Shown one piece after another: positions 45,143-47,139 of a stretch of 47,139 nucleotides of DNA. Numbering within the stretch: position 1 is the first letter of the stretch; every line of letters starts with the position of its first letter. The translations under genes and the position numbers were made by a program. The notes below the pieces were generated by a model. The model was given only the letters and a program-made list of their open reading frames with translations, had not been told where the DNA came from and did no database searches. This DNA comes from Branchiostoma floridae (lineage: Eukaryota > Chordata > Leptocardii > Amphioxiformes > Branchiostomatidae), in contig NW_023365702.1 of assembly GCF_000003815.2 (NCBI RefSeq), forward strand, positions 208,828 to 255,966. Reading direction: 5' to 3'.

Positions 45143-45587
45143 ATGGAATTTACCAACACAGATGAGCTTTCATTCGAACTGTTAACAAATACGTTGAAGT
45201 TTTGGGCTGATTAAGTTTTTGTCTCAGCATCAGTACTATTGTATCGTACCATCATCCTACAAGAAATCTGTTTCTATACTAAGTAGTATTGCTAACACAA
45301 CCCAATGCATGTATTTCCCAAAACATGTCGAGAATTTCATACTCCACTGCATACAGAAAGAAACCAAACCTCATGGAAACAGATTAGAGGTGACTAGTTT
45401 TATACTTTCGCTTAACTTTATGCTTATATTATGATTGTATACTATATCTTATTATTTGTTATTTGTTTAATTTTTTATTCAATATCATTATCATTACATC
45501 ATTTCTGTTCATACTTGTAATTCGAATTTGGGCATGGATTTGCAATATATTTTTATTTGATTGTATCCAAATCTATATACTGTAAAT
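45143..45587. other. No gene recognised
   Basis: AT-rich; one 71-codon frame (45219-45434) has a non-ATG-independent start but no recognisable domain. Confidence 0.4.
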
Positions 45588-45589
45588 GC

Positions 45590-45790
45590 AGAAACTTTCG
45601 CGGTGGATTAATGTTCGCGGTTTTCGCGGTGGCCGCTTCACCGCGAACTTAAAACCACCGCGAACATTTTTCTAGGACAGTAAGCGATTACAGTGCATGG
45701 TGCTACCGCGAAATTAAAACCACCGCGAAAAGTCCCTTTTCTCGCTACCGCGAAATTAAATCCCCGCGAACTTAATGGTATCACCCACTG
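45590..45790. mobile_element. TA-flanked TTCGCGG-rich element, copy 2
   Basis: Opposite orientation to 15324-15531 and collinear with it over most of its length (TTCGCGGGGATTTAATTTCG on the - strand; GCATTTACAG end). TA at 45588-45589 and 45791-45792. The right end (CAGTGGGTGATACC on the - strand) differs from copy 1, so that terminus may have been replaced. Confidence 0.75.
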
Positions 45791-45792
45791 TA

Positions 45793-46318
45793 TTAATCGG
45801 CGTCATCTTGCAAAGGTGATAGTCACCTGTTATGTCAATCCTTCCACAAATGTGGTAAAACTGACTTTAAAAAAATGTATCTAGAAGATATCACCCACAG
45901 TATTAATCGGCGTTGCCCTGTAGAAGATAGATAGGTAGGTAAGTATGCATGCATAATTTATATCCGAATAGGTCCGTGTCAATTACTACACATAACGTAT
46001 CATGTCTGGAGAGCCTAGGTCTATTAGCCTGTACACATGCCAGACTATATGAGCTGGAGTAAGTTCCAGCCACCGGGCTTGAGGATGGGCAAGGAACAGT
46101 CTGAATGACGATGTGTTCACAGAAGGTTCTGTGGTCTGACAAAGCACGAAAAATCAAAATCCAGAATTCAAAGATCCATGAAGAGTTTCACCAAGTTTGT
46201 ATGTCTTTGAATAAAAAGACACTTTTTTTACACGACCATTGCTTTATTCACACCAAAGTTTCGGTGACCATCTGTCACATATATCGAGGACGTCTCATAT
46301 GTAGAGTTTATATTTTAT
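45793..46318. other. No gene recognised
   Basis: A phrase of about 25 bp, TATCACCCACAGTATTAATC, at 45888 repeats the edge of the preceding element (45779). Otherwise unremarkable. Confidence 0.4.
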
Positions 46319-46499
46319 GAGGGCCTGCGTGCCTTTTTCCGTTATGCGTTAAGAGCCATTTTAATTCACCGTAAATCGTTACCGACATGCTCTAATTCAA
46401 CGTTAATGGTTACCGGGCCTCCTGAATTCACCGTTAAGCGTTACCGGGTCTTCTAAATTCACCGTTAAGCGTTACCAAGAACCCTCCATGCAGACCCTC
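46319..46499. mobile_element. GAGGGTCTGCA inverted-repeat element, copy 2
   Basis: Ends GAGGGCCTGCG and CATGCAGACCCTC, flanked by TTTTAT on both sides (46313-46318, 46500-46505). The interior is four to five copies of a unit of about 31 bp, AATTCACCGTTAAGCGTTAC plus a C/T-rich spacer. Confidence 0.8.
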
Positions 46500-46574
46500 T
46501 TTTATGAAAATAAGTTCTGGAAACAAAAAATGCCGTTCACGTTGCCTGGTAGTAATGGTTAGAAAAATAACCCT

Positions 46575-47139
46575 GTGGCGTGACTAGCCCTCACTAGAAG
46601 GCGTGTACTCTCGGTAACCCGGCCTTGACACATGGGCCGACCTTACTTTCGCGTGAGACGCACCACTTTGTTCGGGTGGAGCCTTTTAGAGTGGATAAAA
46701 ACTTAACTTCATGACACGAAATTGTTGAAAATGTCTTTTTGCTTTAAACGACAGATTTCTCAAGGAAAATTAACACCATGGTCAATGAGTTAGAATAGTT
46801 CAGGAATGCAGAAATATGCAAATGGAGCCCTGGCTATGTTCTTCCTGCAGTATCCAGGGGGGGGGGGGGTTGTGTCACAGTGTGTTGTAACTTGTGCAGA
46901 TATCTTACAGAGCTTCACACAGATGAGGAAGCTGATTACAGTTAGGAACATGTAGGTAGATGGACGTACAGTGTGAACTTTCGGATACGGTCTCCATTAC
47001 ATCTTCATCAGTAAACGTACTCTATATGTGTTGATCGGAATTAAAACCTAGAGCTCACTAGAGAGCGTCTACTCCCGGAAACACGGCCTTGACACATGGG
47101 CCGACCTTCCTGTCGCGTGCGGTGCACCACTTTGTTCGG
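46575..47139 (+). repeat. Direct repeat of about 95 bp, period about 470 bp
   Basis: CGGCCTTGACACATGGGCCG and the following ACGCACCACTTTGTTCGG occur at 46620-46675 and again at 47084-47139, with similar preceding sequence (CTCACTAGA...GCGT). The second copy runs off the window, so a longer tandem array may continue. A run of 13 G lies at 46857-46869. Confidence 0.75.

Overview
The window looks like animal nuclear DNA, most plausibly an amphioxus (Branchiostoma-type lancelet). This is inferred from intron-containing C2H2 zinc-finger genes, a galactose 3-O-sulfotransferase-type gene, CR1/Jockey-type non-LTR retrotransposons and a high density of short inverted-repeat elements and microsatellites. 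There is no single diagnostic marker, so the species call is an inference. A run of 100 N at 4240-4339 is a scaffold gap.

From about 1 to 32,070 the window is a tandem array of five zinc-finger gene units on the + strand. Unit 0 is represented only by its 3' UTR at the left edge. Unit 1 (CDS 4779-5972, 13 fingers), unit 2 (13203-13883, 7 fingers), unit 3 (23092-24255, 12 fingers) and unit 4 (28740-30005, 14 fingers) share one plan: a putative non-coding exon 1 with paired ETS-like sites and a GT donor, an intron, a TACAG acceptor 13-22 bp before the ATG, a conserved N-terminal peptide of about 33-36 residues, a C2H2 array to the end, a related 3' UTR with AATAAA, and a CATA/CA microsatellite. 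No effector domain is visible. Unit 4 looks intact. Unit 1 is shortened by a small deletion, unit 2 by a nonsense codon, and unit 3 by two frameshifts, and decaying finger remnants follow in each of these three. The finger backbone is nearly uniform while the DNA-contact positions vary, and one 128-bp two-finger block is almost identical between units 3 and 4. Together these suggest ongoing exchange and birth-and-death evolution.

Mobile DNA is layered into the array. A non-LTR retrotransposon with a 958-codon endonuclease/reverse-transcriptase ORF fills the unit 2 intron (about 9505-13130). A 3-kb alternating inverted-repeat complex (18,070-21,221) separates units 2 and 3. Short inverted-repeat elements sit in introns, UTRs and even the exon 1 region of unit 4. 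Because the units are paralogous, they act as empty-site controls and expose target-site duplications (9, 11 and 13 bp, and TA).

From 32,428 onward come two abutting TAA-flanked elements and then, on the - strand, the large last coding exon of a galactose 3-O-sulfotransferase family gene (32943-34053); its 5' exon(s) were not found. The rest (34,054-47,139) has no convincing gene. It holds nested short inverted-repeat elements, a hAT-like element with a perfect 8-bp duplication, a five-copy array of about 385 bp (37,670-39,440), two adjacent degenerate tandem arrays (40,450-42,720), SINE-like sequences, a long TTTC microsatellite, a CR1-type retrotransposon 3' end, and an incomplete direct repeat at the right edge.
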